A stretch of DNA of 64,000 nucleotides, taken from assembly GCF_000143415.4 (NCBI RefSeq), contig NW_003314269.1, forward strand, positions 230,347-294,346, in the 5' to 3' direction. The notes under the pieces were generated by a model. The model worked only from the letters and a program-made list of their open reading frames with translations, was not told where the DNA came from and ran no database searches. This DNA is from Selaginella moellendorffii (Eukaryota; Streptophyta; Lycopodiopsida; Selaginellales; Selaginellaceae). A program made the position numbers and the translations under genes. Below, one piece after another: positions 1 to 10,866 of this stretch; the first letter of the stretch is position 1, and every line of letters starts with the position of its first letter.

Positions 1-1425
1 CTGAGAAAACCAGCGAGAACAATCGTATTTTGCAGCTGGGATGCCGAAGAGTACAGTCTGGTAATCCTTTGTATCTCTATTATCTTCGTGTTTACTCATA
101 AAAATATCCTCTCTTAATAGATTGGTTCTACGGAGTGGGTCGAGGACAATTTGGCCATGCTTAAGGCTCGAGCGGTGGCTTATTTAAACGTGGATGAAGC
201 AGTAACAGGCAGTTCTTTCTCAGCGTCTGCTACGCCTCAGCTTGACAACCTTTTATTCGAAGTCACCAAAATGGTACGCAAATCTTACCATTTTTTTAAT
301 TTTTTTTGCAACTCATGGCATTTTGATTGTCTCAAGGTGAAAGATCCAGACTCAAATGGAACCATATTTGACTCGTGGTGTGGAAAATCAAACGATTGTG
401 TAAGAGACAAAGAATTTATCATTATCATCTCCTCTGCTCCGTATTAATGGTTTGATCGACTCAGGTCGGGAGGCTGGGCGGTGGTGGCTCCGACTACGCT
501 CCATTCTTGCAGCACGCAGGAATTCCCTCCACCAGCATGACGTACGAAGAGAAAAACTCAGATTTTCCCGTGTATCATTCACTCTATGACAATTACAACT
601 GGATGAAAAACTTTGGAGACACTCAGTTTCATCGCCATGCAACAGGTGAAACTTTGCTTTTGATTCCTTTTTATAAGATTTCGAGGCTTTGGTGCTAGTG
701 GTGAAAGTCTGGGGACTGCTTGCGAGGCGCTTGGTCATGGACACGATCTTGCCTTTCAACTATGTCTCGTATGCAAATGTCCTGGAGGTACTAGCGATTA
801 TACCATTGCTTTTCATGAGTTGGATTGTTTCTTAAAGGTCGCTGTAAAGGATTTGGAGGCCAGGTTCCTGCTTATTTCGGGTCATCTGGGACGGCCTACG
901 TTGGAGGTACCAAGAATGCTTTCGTTCCGGGTGGAAGTGATCCGGGCCTCAAACCACGAAGCTCCAGTAAGCTTTTCTCTTTTTTCTTCTTTCGCTTGGT
1001 CTCATCGGTTTTTCCAGGTTAATATACTTAGCCTCAGCAAGTCGCGCGACGTAAATTTCTTCCCACTTCATTTTGCGGTGGATCAACTTCGTGAACTTGC
1101 GTCCAAGATCCCTTCTTTCACTGCGCCCAGAAGTAAAAATGATATTTTGATGCTTGGAGAGCGCTGTTTTCTAGATGGCGAAGGCCTTCCAGGGAAGCCA
1201 TGGTTCAAACACTTGGTGAGTGCATTTTATCTGATTGTAAGAGTTTTGATGTTGAGAATTGTGTAGATCTATGGCCCAACTCAAACAAATGTCTATGGTA
1301 CCTCGACATTCCCTGCTATTGCGGACGTTATATCGAAGATGGCTGTGGGTGAGGACAAAGAAGAGCTTAAAGCTTTAAAACAAGACTTGCAACATGAAAT
1401 ATGGAGAGCTGCGAGAGCTATCTAG
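1..1425 (+). CDS. AMP1: AMP1-like glutamate carboxypeptidase II, copy A, 3' part
   Basis: This is the C-terminal part of an M28-family zinc carboxypeptidase of the GCPII/ALTERED MERISTEM PROGRAM 1 type, an ER-membrane protein that in plants affects meristem size and microRNA-directed translation. The window opens inside the catalytic domain: the exon at 1-60 encodes SWDAEEYSL, which holds the catalytic Glu. It is followed by VDEAVTG (zinc ligand Asp) and [11 protein letters not shown] (zinc ligand His). Short introns separate the exons. Compared with copies B and C there are two changes. A 78-nt in-frame insertion at 887-964 adds 26 residues after the ISGH motif. A CAG-to-TAG change at 1423-1425 ends the protein about 12 codons early; the ancestral stop would be at 1462-1464. 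The catalytic residues seen here are intact, so the copy may still work. The 5' part lies outside the window. Confidence 0.8.
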
Positions 1426-1639
1426 TGTGCCGCGAATGTCATAAAAGGTGATATATTTTTCTAAATGGTCCTGAGAGAATCATGGCCGTTGAACCGTGCG
1501 CAGTTGCTCTCGGTATTTATCCTATCCTTTCCATTGCCAGCTCACAGCGTCACGCCATTGCATTGAATATAGTCAATGGTATGGTCAAAAAAGTCAACGA
1601 TCAGACGATCACTAACGAGCATCTTCAAGTCCAGCGGGT

Positions 1640-2180
1640 TTCAGCTAGCAAAATGGATGAGGAGGTTGCTAAGGTGTGGGCTCAAATGGAAGTGGCTGGG
1701 CCCTTCAGAGTGGCGAACAAGATCTGGCGGAACATTGGCGAGAGGAAGAGGAGCACCTGTGGAAGAGAAGAAAGAGGAGCTTCTTTTCGTGACGGTGCCA
1801 TTTCTTCCATTTTGAGCTATTGTGGTTAAGGATTTTGCCTCTTGCGCTCACTAGGGAGAGGATGGATTTTTTATTTTTTTTAATTGTTTCGTGCTGTTGG
1901 TTCTTACCGTGCTCGGATGTTCGGACAATAGTATAGCGCCTATAGCTGCTTTGGCCAAAGAGCAAGCAAAGGTAAGACAGATCCAAAGAGCTGCGTGGCG
2001 ATGCTTATCCTTGTTTCAATGCAGGAGAAGGTCGTTTCAGTGCAGCTGAGACCAACAAAGTCAGCGGTAAGATCTCACTTTCTTCTGTTTTCTAGCCCAA
2101 CGCAGCTGAAGGCTCGCCAGCCCAGTGTCCGATGGAGGCTCTACGTTTTCAGAGACGGAGTGGAGCGTCTTTAGACGGTA
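1640..2180 (+). pseudogene. DDL (FHA protein) exon fragment, copy 1
   Basis: This is a partial copy of the DAWDLE gene that is complete at 32408-33842. About 1925-1970 resembles the exon encoding DDSIALMEQAEAALEAKEQ, 2024-2068 the exon containing AETNKVS, and 2097-2170 the exon encoding RQPSVRWRLYVFKDG. The splice-like borders are retained, but the frame is not continuous and the FHA domain is absent. The 5' part, about 1650-1800, encodes a segment starting MDEEVAKVWAQMEVAGPF that I do not recognise and that is not in the complete DDL gene. The same composite block recurs downstream of the other AMP1 copies. It lies tail-to-tail with the ankyrin gene. Confidence 0.65.
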
Positions 2181-2306
2181 ACGCTTTTCTGTAAATAATC
2201 TTAGTGATCACACTGATATACATTCGATGTGATGGTCTGATCGAGCAGCGGATGAGCATTCCGAAATGTTTCAGCTTGAGCACATGAATCAACCACTAGA
2301 TTCGGT

Positions 2307-5300
2307 TCAGGGACCTTGGTTTACTGTTATGACCGTCTGACCATCCCTTTCAGTAAGCGGAACCAGGGAATCCAAACCATCTTCCCAAGGTCGCTGACCA
2401 CGCGCATACCTTTTCGATCTCTGAGGTGAACCTTCAAGCGTGCTCTGAGAACTTAGAAGCTCCTCAAGCGTTTCACTGCCGAAACTTATGCCCCCAACCT
2501 CCGAATGATCTTGCACTTTAAAGCACCGTTTCAGAGCATCAACAAACTTCGAGATGGTATTTTTCTGACCATCGCTGCCCTGACCTGCTTTGCTGGGCTG
2601 CGAGTCGAAGAATCTGAGCTTCCGGGAATTCAGGTTGTAAACTGCGTAGATGAACGTGCAGACAGGACCTAAGCAGACCAAACCCCCGGGGACAGAAGTG
2701 GCGATCATGCTGGTCTGGTACTTTCCCAAAGGTGGCAATGCTGAGAATCCTGCGGCTCCAAATCCCACGAGGACGAAGATGATGGAGAGAACGAGCATGA
2801 CTGCTGCGGCAATGAGTATTTGTCGGAGACGGCTAAGGAGTCTCAGGTTGAATTTGTCGGGAGAACGCAGGACCCCGGTGACTGCTGCCAGAGCACTGGC
2901 CATGGCGAAAAAGAAGGACAAACTGTTGGCAACCCAGAACACAACCACACCTGGTCTGTCGATGGACACATACTCCCTGTTGTCCTTGAACTTAAGCCTG
3001 TACCCCAGTGGCGGATTCAAGAAGCCTCCGAACGCGACACTGGCAATGAGAGCTGATCCAACCAGTATCGCGTTTAAGCCATCCACGAACATCTGCCGGT
3101 CCTTCTGCAAGCTCTTAGTGTAGCTGCTCCACTGGAGGTAGTTCATGACAGCATCCTCCTCACCCATCCATTGTGCGTCCCAGTAAGGTGGCTGGCCGAA
3201 GTTATCGCAGATGTCTGGTTTGCAGCCTTTGCGAGACAAGGTAATCATTGTCTCGCGATCCTGTAAGATGGCAGCCCAGTGCAAAGCAGTCCGACCTGTC
3301 CGGCGGCCTGTGTCATTGGGATAATCTTTGATGAACTTTTCCGACCACTGTTTCAAACGTTGAGCCAGCCGTTTCCTCCTACGTCCTTCTTCGTTGTTAT
3401 ATCTATTTTCTCTCCAGATGTTGTCTTGCGAGATGGCCTGCAAGTCCTTGCTTCTGCCTTCTTCAATTTTTGCCTCCCAATAAGCCACAGGAACATCTTT
3501 CACCAGTTCACTCACGTCGTCGAAGGCACCCTTGTACTTGCTTGGCAAATTTCGATATTTGTCTTCAAAGTTAATGTCCAGTTCCTTCCATACAGCTTCC
3601 TTGATCATGTCGGGTAATTCCTGGGTGAAGCACTTTGCCATGCAGGTTGCGAAGGTCTCCCTTCCCCGCAGCTCATCCTGTTCTCCATGCGAGAAAGCAA
3701 TCTTAAAAGCTAACCTGAGTTGATCATTGATTCCTTTCACGTTGGTGTACTTCGTCATCACGAACTCCATCACAGGCTTTACTCTGTTGAACAGGCCCTC
3801 GCCAGCGAATTCTGTGCATCTGGTAGTGGCACTCAAAGCAGCCCATTCCAGTAGCCGTGATTCCTCCACAAGCTCATGAATAGAGTCCCCTGGCCATGTA
3901 CCCAACTGAAGCTTCGCTAATAGCTCATTCGTGTGAATGCCTCCATATGCAACAGCAGACGCCAATATACCAGGCTCCAACACTCCATCGCTACTCAGGA
4001 AAATCCACGGCACCACATCAATTATGTCGGCTTGACCATGATCTTCAATACGCTGGAATGCCCGCTGCCAGTCCTTGTGACTTCCTGGAAACACCTGTAT
4101 CTTTCTTTTCACATGTTCACGTATGAGTATGCCAAGACAGTCTCTTTTGCCACCCATAGCCGCCCAATGCCATGGCAGTCCTTTCTCAACCTTGTCCTCC
4201 GCATCTAGGTTGATGTCGTTAATTTTCAGCAACCACTCGAGTGCAACAGTGTTCCCACTCCAGGCAGCAAAGTGCAACGGAGTCAGACCTGCTTTAGTAG
4301 CTCGGTTCACTTCCAGGCCGTTCGGATCCAGCAACGCGAAGATATCTTTACCCCCTCCTCTAGCAGCAAAGTGCAATACTCCAGCTCCTGTCTCATCTTC
4401 TAACCCAAAATCAGCACCTTCGTCGCATAATTTTCGAGCAATGTCAGCTCTGCCTTGTCCAACAGCATAATGCAAAGGAGTGTGCCCACGCTTATTCTTT
4501 TTGTTAATCTTCGCACCTGCTTCCAGTAATGCTGTGACGATTGCGACTTCCCCTTGGCCAGGGCTCTCCCCTGCTACGATTTCAACATAATTCGAAGCAG
4601 CGAAATGAAGAGCAGTGTTGCCGAGTTCGTCTTGCTTCCGTACGTCAATCTTACTTTTTTCATGGACGTTCAGCAGCGCTTTCACCAGACTTACATTTCC
4701 AAATTCGCTTGCAAGGTGTAGTGCGGTTTTGTCAGCATAAACATTGTGGATGTTCCAACCATATTTTAGAGCTTCCAGTTTGTCACTAAAATCTCCACCT
4801 TCTTGGATCCGCAGCTCCTCCAAGGCATCTGCCCAAAAATTTCAGATGTTAGAAGGACTTACTCTCTACGACTTACTCGTGATATCTTCCACTGAGCAAG
4901 CCTTTTGGAATCGTGGCTTCAAGGCTGTGTGCAGTAGCAGTTGAAAAACCGACTCATTTCCTTGTAACGCCAGGTGCAACGAAGACGCTCCCTCCTTGTC
5001 TTTTCGGCACGGATCAGCACCTTTGGCAATCAGCAGAACAATCATGTCCTGCTGCTCTTGTAGATGTTGTTCCACACGGGAAAGCTCCTGCTGCCATCCG
5101 CGTAACATTTTTAAGTCCAACTCCTTTAATTCCAACTTCTTTACCTCCAACTCGTTTATCATCTGCAGGTGCATTCTGACTGCAAGGTGCAGAAGAGTCT
5201 GGCCCTTCTCCAAGTCAGGGGTGTCCACCTCGGCTTCGCGGTAGAGCAACTCCTTCAGAACTTCAAGGTTGCCACCTTTTTTGACTGCAATGTGTAACGG

Positions 5301-5771
5301 CGCCTCCCCCTTGATATTCTTTTGGCATGGATCCGCATCATTCCATAAGAGCGCTTGTATCACTTTCACGTTCTGTCGTTCCACAGCAGTGTGCAAGGGA
5401 GTATTGCCACTTTTATCAACGACATTAAGTTGCTCTGCATCCGTCAGCTCGTCTAGCAGTTGTAAAACGATGGCAGGGTTTTCAATAGTGGCAGCTCCAT
5501 GTAGAGCTGTCCTACCATTGGATGAATCTGCTTCTAAGATGTCTTTTACCTTAGTCGGAGACCATTCGAGCAGCCAGGATATTGCAGAAGTGTTCTCAGC
5601 CTCGGCGGCGAGATATAGTGCAGTTGTGAAGATACCTTGCTGCCTATCATAGACAGTATGACCATCCCAGTCTTTGTTATTGATCAGGTCGAGCAATTTG
5701 TCTTCAGGGCTGCTATCCATGAGAATCGGCCGAAATTGATCTGGAGGAGCAAAGGTAATGTGTAGATACAT
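2307..5771 (-). CDS. Ankyrin-repeat PGG-domain membrane protein, copy 1 (5' end replaced)
   Basis: Two exons are joined by a 48-nt intron at 4829-4876 (GT..AG), giving an open frame of about 1138 residues from the ATG at 5771. The N-terminal half carries ankyrin repeats (TALHGAA, TPLHTAV, APLHIAV, TLLHLAV), then a coiled coil (QQELSRVEQHLQEQQ), then a second ankyrin block (TALHLASE, TALHFAA, TPLHYAV, TPLHFAAW). After a helical region without repeats and one more ankyrin unit (RTALHWAAI) comes a PGG-type domain with about four membrane helices (GSALIASVAFGG, NPPLGY and following). Plant ankyrin-PGG proteins include ACD6-type defence regulators and ITN1; the function of this one is unknown. The glycine-rich first exon and TATA promoter of copies 2 and 4 are missing. 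Sequence upstream of about 5800 instead matches the block at 13555-13735. Expression is therefore doubtful although the frame is open. Confidence 0.75.
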
Positions 5772-5804
5772 AGTCCTGAAAGCAAGAGTGGGTTGAGAGG
5801 CAAT

Positions 5805-5985
5805 GCTGTCACAAGCCTTGCAAATGTCTTCAAAGTCTGTAACATTCAATGCGTATAGTTGTGGTGATGAACAAAAAATATTTTAGAGATAAAATGGCAA
5901 TGGTGCAAACCAAGGATAGAAATTCCATTTAAGTCCATGTATAAAAATCCTGTCGATGCCGATTTCATGTAGTAAATCCAATTTT
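5805..5985. repeat. Block shared with 13555-13735
   Basis: About 180 bp here is a diverged direct copy of 13555-13735; both contain atgccgatttcatgtagtaa. It lies where the 5' end and promoter of ankyrin copy 1 should be, so it marks a recombination breakpoint between old copies of the duplicated unit. No coding content is evident. Confidence 0.7.
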
Positions 5986-6068
5986 TTTTCAGATTTTCAG
6001 TTTTTTATAGAGGATCAATGCCAAAAAGAAAGCAATGTCTCAGGTTAATTTTATTTCAATTGTATTAA

Positions 6069-6140
6069 GCATAAGTAGTCCAACGGTTAAGATATTTGCC
6101 TTCCAAGCAATAGATCCGGGTTCGACTCCCGGCTGATGCA
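6069..6140 (+). tRNA. tRNA-Gly(TCC), copy 1
   Basis: This is a 72-nt cloverleaf. The anticodon loop CTTCCAA carries TCC, and the T arm contains GGGTTCGACTCCC. The acceptor stem GCATAAG pairs with CTGATGC with one A-G mismatch at the fifth pair. The D arm has GTCCAACGGTTAAG. CCA is not encoded, as expected for a nuclear gene. The copy at 23318 has a different single acceptor mismatch. Either may still be functional, but both look like duplicated copies under relaxed selection. Confidence 0.85.
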
Positions 6141-6169
6141 TAGTTTAAAACCTAAAACCTTTTTGCCCT

Positions 6170-6765
6170 AGGGTTTATGGAGAGGATGCGCTCCTTTTTC
6201 CTGGTATGGCGATCGGCGATCTGGAGCTGTTGCCGCGTCCTCAAGGTACGAGGAAGAATGCCGGGAATGTGGAGGCCCGATGGAGTGGAAATTATCGCAG
6301 GGTTCTGTCTGGAGTGAGGCAGACGAATCTAGCGACTGAGCAGCAACGCCAGGATGAGAATCCGGACCACGATCAGCAGGTAGATCCCGCGCTGCCAATC
6401 TCCGCTCGCGACGCTCTTCCAATCATCGAGGCGCTGGGAGGCCCTGTTGCTCCTGATTCCTGGCAAGGAGGACTTGCAGTGGACACGTATCGAGCTGGGA
6501 AAGGACCTGTGAAACTTGATCTTCGCTACGAGGTAACTTTTGCAAAAAAAATATTAAAGCTTTTGAGCACTACGTACTTCCTGACAGGCTAACCTGACCA
6601 CTGCAACAATTCGTAACGTTTTTGGAGTCATAGAAGGCTCTGAGAAAGATAGGTGAGTTTTCGAGCTTCAAATTAGTTTTGTTTTCTCTTGTATTTTTTT
6701 TAAAGCTCTGAAACATAGATATGTACTTCTTGGGAATCACTGAGACACTTGGACCTATGGAGCGA
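6170..6765 (+). pseudogene. CRM-gene 5' / AMP1 deletion fusion
   Basis: The segment up to about 6379 matches the region just upstream of the CRM coding sequence (compare 13925-14117 and 23430-23648). From about 6384 it matches an internal AMP1 exon ([15 protein letters not shown], then SWQGGLAVD, then the exon with TIRNVFG). A deletion of about 2 kb therefore removed the whole CRM coding sequence and the AMP1 5' half, with about 3 nt of filler at the joint. A frame runs across the joint (ATG at 6206, 128 codons) but ends in intron sequence at 6592. AMP1 similarity fades near 6765 and no catalytic exon survives. Confidence 0.75.
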
Positions 6766-6804
6766 TCATAAGATAAGATTTGGATATACTGTCACCATAA
6801 ATCC

Positions 6805-9800
6805 TTAAAATCTTTGGGGATAAATAAGGATAAAAAAGCCTCCGAACGTGACACTGGCAATGAGAGCGGATCCAACCAGTATCGCGTTTAAGCCATCCAC
6901 GAACATCTGCCGGTCCTTGTGCAAGCTCTCAGTGTAGCTGCCCCACTTGAGGCAGTTCAGCATGACAGCGTCCTTCTCACCCACACATTGTGCGTCCCAA
7001 TAAGGTGGCTTGCCGAAGTTATCGCAAATGTCTGGTTTGCAGCCTTTGCCAGACAAGGCAATCACTGTCTCGCGCTCCATGAAGATGGCAGCCCAGTGCA
7101 AAGCAGTCCGACCTGTCTGGTGGCCTGTGTCGTTGGGATAATCTTTGATGAACTTTTCAGACAACTGTTTCAAACGTTGAGCCAGCCGTTTCCTCCTACG
7201 TCCTTCTTCGTCGTTATATTCTTTCGAGATGGCCTTCAAGTCCTTGCTTCTGTGTTCTTCAAGTTTTGCCTCCCAATAAGCCACAGGAACATCTTTTGCC
7301 AGTTCACTCACGTCGTCGAAGGCATCCTTGTACTTGCTTGGCAATTTTCGATATTTGTCTTCAAAGTTAATGTCCAGTTCCTTCCACACAGCTTCCTTGA
7401 CAATATCGGGTAATTCCTGGGTGAAGCACTTTGCCATGCAGGTTGCGAAGGTCTCCCTTCCCCGCATCTCATCCTGTACTCCATGCAAGAAAGCAATCTT
7501 ATTAAAAGCTAACCTGAGTTCATCATTGATTCCTTTCACGTTGGTGTACTTCTTCATCACGAACTCCATCACAGACTTTACTCTGTTGAACAGGCCCTTG
7601 CCACCGAATTCTGTGCTTCTGGTAGTGGCACTCAAAGCAGCCCATTCCAGTAGCCGTGATTCCTCCACAAGCTCATGAACAGAGTCCCCTGGCCCTGGTC
7701 CAGTTTCTCTTGTACCCAACTTCTTCGCTAAGAACCCATTCGTTGTACTGTCTCCATATGCAACAGCAGACGACAATATACCAGGCTCCAACACTCCATC
7801 GTTACACAGGAACCACCACAGCACCCAATCAATTATGTCGGCTTGACCATGATCTTCAATACGCTGGAATGCCCGCTGCCAGTCCTTGTGACTTCCTGGA
7901 AACACCTGTATCTTTCTTTTCACATGTTCACGTGTGAGTATGTCAAGACAGCCTATGTTGCCACCCATAGCCGCCCAATGCCATGGCAGCCCTTTGTCAA
8001 CCTTGTCCTCCGCAACTAGCTTGATGTCATTAATTTTCAGCAACCACTCGAGTGCAACAGTGTTCCCATTCCAGGCAGCAAAGTGCAACGGAGTCAGACC
8101 TGCTTTAGTAGCTCGGTTCACTTCCAGGCCGTTCGGATCCAGCAACGCGAAGAAATGTTTACCCCCTCCTCTAGCAGCAAAGTGCAATACTCCAGCTCCT
8201 GTCTCATCTTCTAAACCAAAATCAGCACCTTCGTCGCGTAATTTACGAGCAATGTCAGCTCTCTTTTGTCCAACAGCAAAATGCAAAGGAGTGTGCCCAA
8301 GCTTATTCTTTTTGTTAATGTCCGCACCTGCTTCCAGTAATGCTGTGACGATTGCGACTTCCCCTTGGCCAACATCAAAATGCAAAGGGCTCTCACGATT
8401 TCCAAACACCCAACACAATTCGAAGCAGCGAAATGAAGAGCAGTGTTGCCGAGTTCGTCTTGCTTCCGTACGTCAATCTTACTTTTTTCATGGAGGTTCA
8501 GCAGCGCTTTCACCAGACTTACATTTCCAAATTCACTTGCAAGGTGTAGTGCGGTTTTGTCAGCATAAACATTGTGGATGTTCCAACCATATTTTAGAGC
8601 TTCCAGTTTGTCACTAAAATCTCCACCTTCTTGGATCAGCAGCTCCTCCAAGGCATCTGCCCAAAAATTTCAGATGTTAGAAGGACTTACTCTCTACGAC
8701 TTACTCGTGACATCTTCCACTGAGCAAGCCTTTTGGAATCGTGGCTTCAAGGCTGTGTGCAGTAGCAGTTGAAAAACCGACTCATTGCCTTGTAGCGCCA
8801 GGTGCAACGAAGACGCTCCCTCCTTGTCTTTTCGGCACGGATCAGCACCTCTGGCAATCAACAGAACAATCATGTGCTGCTGCTCTTGTAGATGTTGTTC
8901 CACACGGGAAAGCTGCTGCTGCCTTATCTCCTGCTGATGTTGTTCCACACGGGAAAGCTCCTGCTGCCTTATGCGTAGCTCCTTTAACTTCAACTCCTTT
9001 AACTTCAACTCCTTTAACTCCAACTCCTTTACGCAAGGTGCAGAGGATCTCCAAGTCAGGGGTGTCCACCTCGTCTACGTCATCGAGCAACTTCTTTAGA
9101 ATTTCAAGGTTGCCACCTTTTTTGGCTGCAATGTGTAACGGCGCGTCCCACTTGATATTCTTTTGGCATGGATCCGCATCTGCATCTAAGAGCTCTTGTA
9201 TCACTTTCACGTTCTGTCGTTTCACAGCAGTGTGCAAGGGAGTATTGCCGTCTTTATCAACGACATTAACTTGCTTTGCATCCGTCAGCTCGTCTAGCAG
9301 TTGTGAAACAATGGCAGGGTTTTCAACAGCGGCAGTTCCATGTAGAGCGGTGCTACCATTGGATGAATCTGCTTCTAAGATGTCGTTTACCTTAGTGATC
9401 TCAGACCATTCGAACAACCAGGATATTGCAGAAGTGTTCTCAGCCTCCACAGCGAGATATAGTGCAGTTGTGAAGATACATTTCTGCCTATCATAGACAG
9501 TATGATCATCCCAGTCTTTGTTATTGATCAGGTCGATCAATCTGTCTTCAGGGCTGCTATCCATGAGAATCGGTCGAAATTGATCTGGAGGAGCAAAGGC
9601 AATGTGTACATACATAGTCCTGAAAGCATCACTTACGTGCTTCAACATGCGTGGAGGACAGGATCTTTGGGGCTCGTTTCGTCGCAACGCTATTCGACAA
9701 GGAGGGGGCAGCGGGAGCGGGAGCGGGAGCGCCACCACCACCACCACCATCGCCTCCGCCAGACTGAGCGCTACCACCACCACCAGCACGCGCGTTCTCT

Positions 9801-9811
9801 GCTGGCACCAT
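6805..9811 (-). pseudogene. Ankyrin-PGG protein, copy 2 (decayed)
   Basis: This is homologous to the intact copies at 18887-22662 and 28413-32133, but broken in at least three places. First, the linker after the third ankyrin group lost sequence near 9030-9055, shifting the frame. Second, a deletion of about 7 nt near 8398 (where copy 4 reads GCLEIVAGESP) shifts the frame between the segments 8211-8651 and 6805-8418. Third, homology stops near 6838, just after ASVTFGG, so most of the PGG membrane domain is missing and a foreign tail ends at 6805. The 5' end is well preserved: ATG at 9811, a glycine/alanine/proline-rich first exon, a 52-nt intron at 9585-9636, and a TATA box upstream. A truncated transcript could still be made. 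Confidence 0.8.
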
Positions 9812-9861
9812 CAGCCTACGCTCCAACAAAAACGATGCAATTGATCAGGCACGATTTCTTG

Positions 9862-9872
9862 TATATATATAT
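9862..9872 (-). promoter_or_regulatory. TATA box of ankyrin copy 2
   Basis: A run of alternating T and A lies about 50-60 nt upstream of the ATG at 9811 on the minus strand. The same element is kept in front of copy 4 (32184-32192) and has been deleted in copy 3, which supports a promoter role. Confidence 0.5.
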
Positions 9873-10104
9873 GCCTAGATGCCTTGCTGGGAACGTAAGA
9901 TGCAGGCAAGACCTGTAAAAGGGATTGTTTAGATTCCACACAGGACACTGAAACACTGCGATGCAATTCTTTAAGCTATCTCTTTATCCGGCCTACAGGG
10001 AGTCTATTGGACGCAAATTTATGCGTCTTTCCAACCATTGCAAGCCCTAAAAACTCTATCTACGAATATGCTCGAAGATGCGTTATTTTAGGGCAAGATA
10101 GAGC

Positions 10105-10800
10105 ATGGCGAGTCCAAGAGTACAGTCGCGGGAGAGCGCAGGGGACGCCCATCGCCGAGGTAGGGAGCATGGGCGCAGAGAGGTCTAGTGACAGAGAAGA
10201 ACGAGAGAAATGGGAAACGAGAACTAGAGTCAAGGATGAAGCAAAGGTGTAGAGAATGTGTTTAAAAGGGAGTGTGATTTAAGCGTGTCAAAGTGGAGCC
10301 GGTTGACATGAGGTGTCTGGTGATTTCTATCGGGCCTTTTTCTCTTTCGATCCTGCGACTGCTTCGAATGCTTACTGGGTGTTTTGTGCCTGTAGGATGG
10401 AGATGGGGATGAAGCGAAAGAGCTCCCTCGCAGGTATGGCTTTGAGTTTTCTCTTGTTTCTTTTGGTTCTTTACCGTGCAAGGACGATAGTATCGCGCTC
10501 ATGGAGCAAGCAGAAGTTGCTTTGGAGGCCTAGGAACAAGCAAAGGTAGGACGGATCCAAAGAGCTGCGCTGCGATGCTGAATCCTTGTTTCAATGCAGG
10601 AGAAGGCCTCGTTTGAGTACACTGGGAAGCTCGCAGCTGAGACCAACAAAGTCAGTGGTAAGATCTTCTTTGTTTTTCCTTTGTTTCTGCTTTCTGATAT
10701 CTAGTTTCCAACAGGTATTGCGTTGCAGTTTACGGAGCCTCCCGAGGCTCGCTAGCCCAGTGTCCGATGGAGGCTCTACGTTTTCAAAGGATGGTCGATA
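10105..10800 (+). pseudogene. DDL gene copy 2, broken
   Basis: This copy begins with the DDL start (MASPRVQ) at 10105, but the Arg/Ser/Asp/Glu-rich first exon has lost an internal segment, so a stop follows within about 30 codons. Later exons are recognisable at 10397-10435, 10475-10545, 10601-10658 and 10714-10800. A TAG replaces CAG in the exon encoding EARQPSVRW (near 10757). Homology ends in the middle of that exon near 10793, where sequence leading into a LOG gene begins. The FHA core is absent. Confidence 0.75.
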
Positions 10801-10866
10801 TTTGTGAGGATTTGTGTTTTTTGCGGCAGTTGTGAAAAGTATTGACACATTCTTCGTTGTTGCCAG

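Noticed and set aside
2650-4470. Plus-strand frames over the ankyrin genes (also at 7934-8617, 19266-21215, 28780-30609)
   Set aside because: They recur in all copies only because they are antisense to conserved ankyrin coding sequence; they have no recognisable domain and are broken differently.
9631-9653. Reading straight through from RMLKHVSDAFRTMY as the ankyrin N-terminus
   Set aside because: A 50-52 nt GT..AG intron gives an exact frame from the glycine-rich exon in copies 3 and 4 and a total length divisible by three; read-through would need a hydrophobic, simple-sequence start.
9700-9760. His- or Pro-rich frames around the GC-rich triplet runs upstream of the ankyrin genes
   Set aside because: These triplet runs encode the glycine-rich first exon on the minus strand; the other frames do not splice into the ankyrin body.
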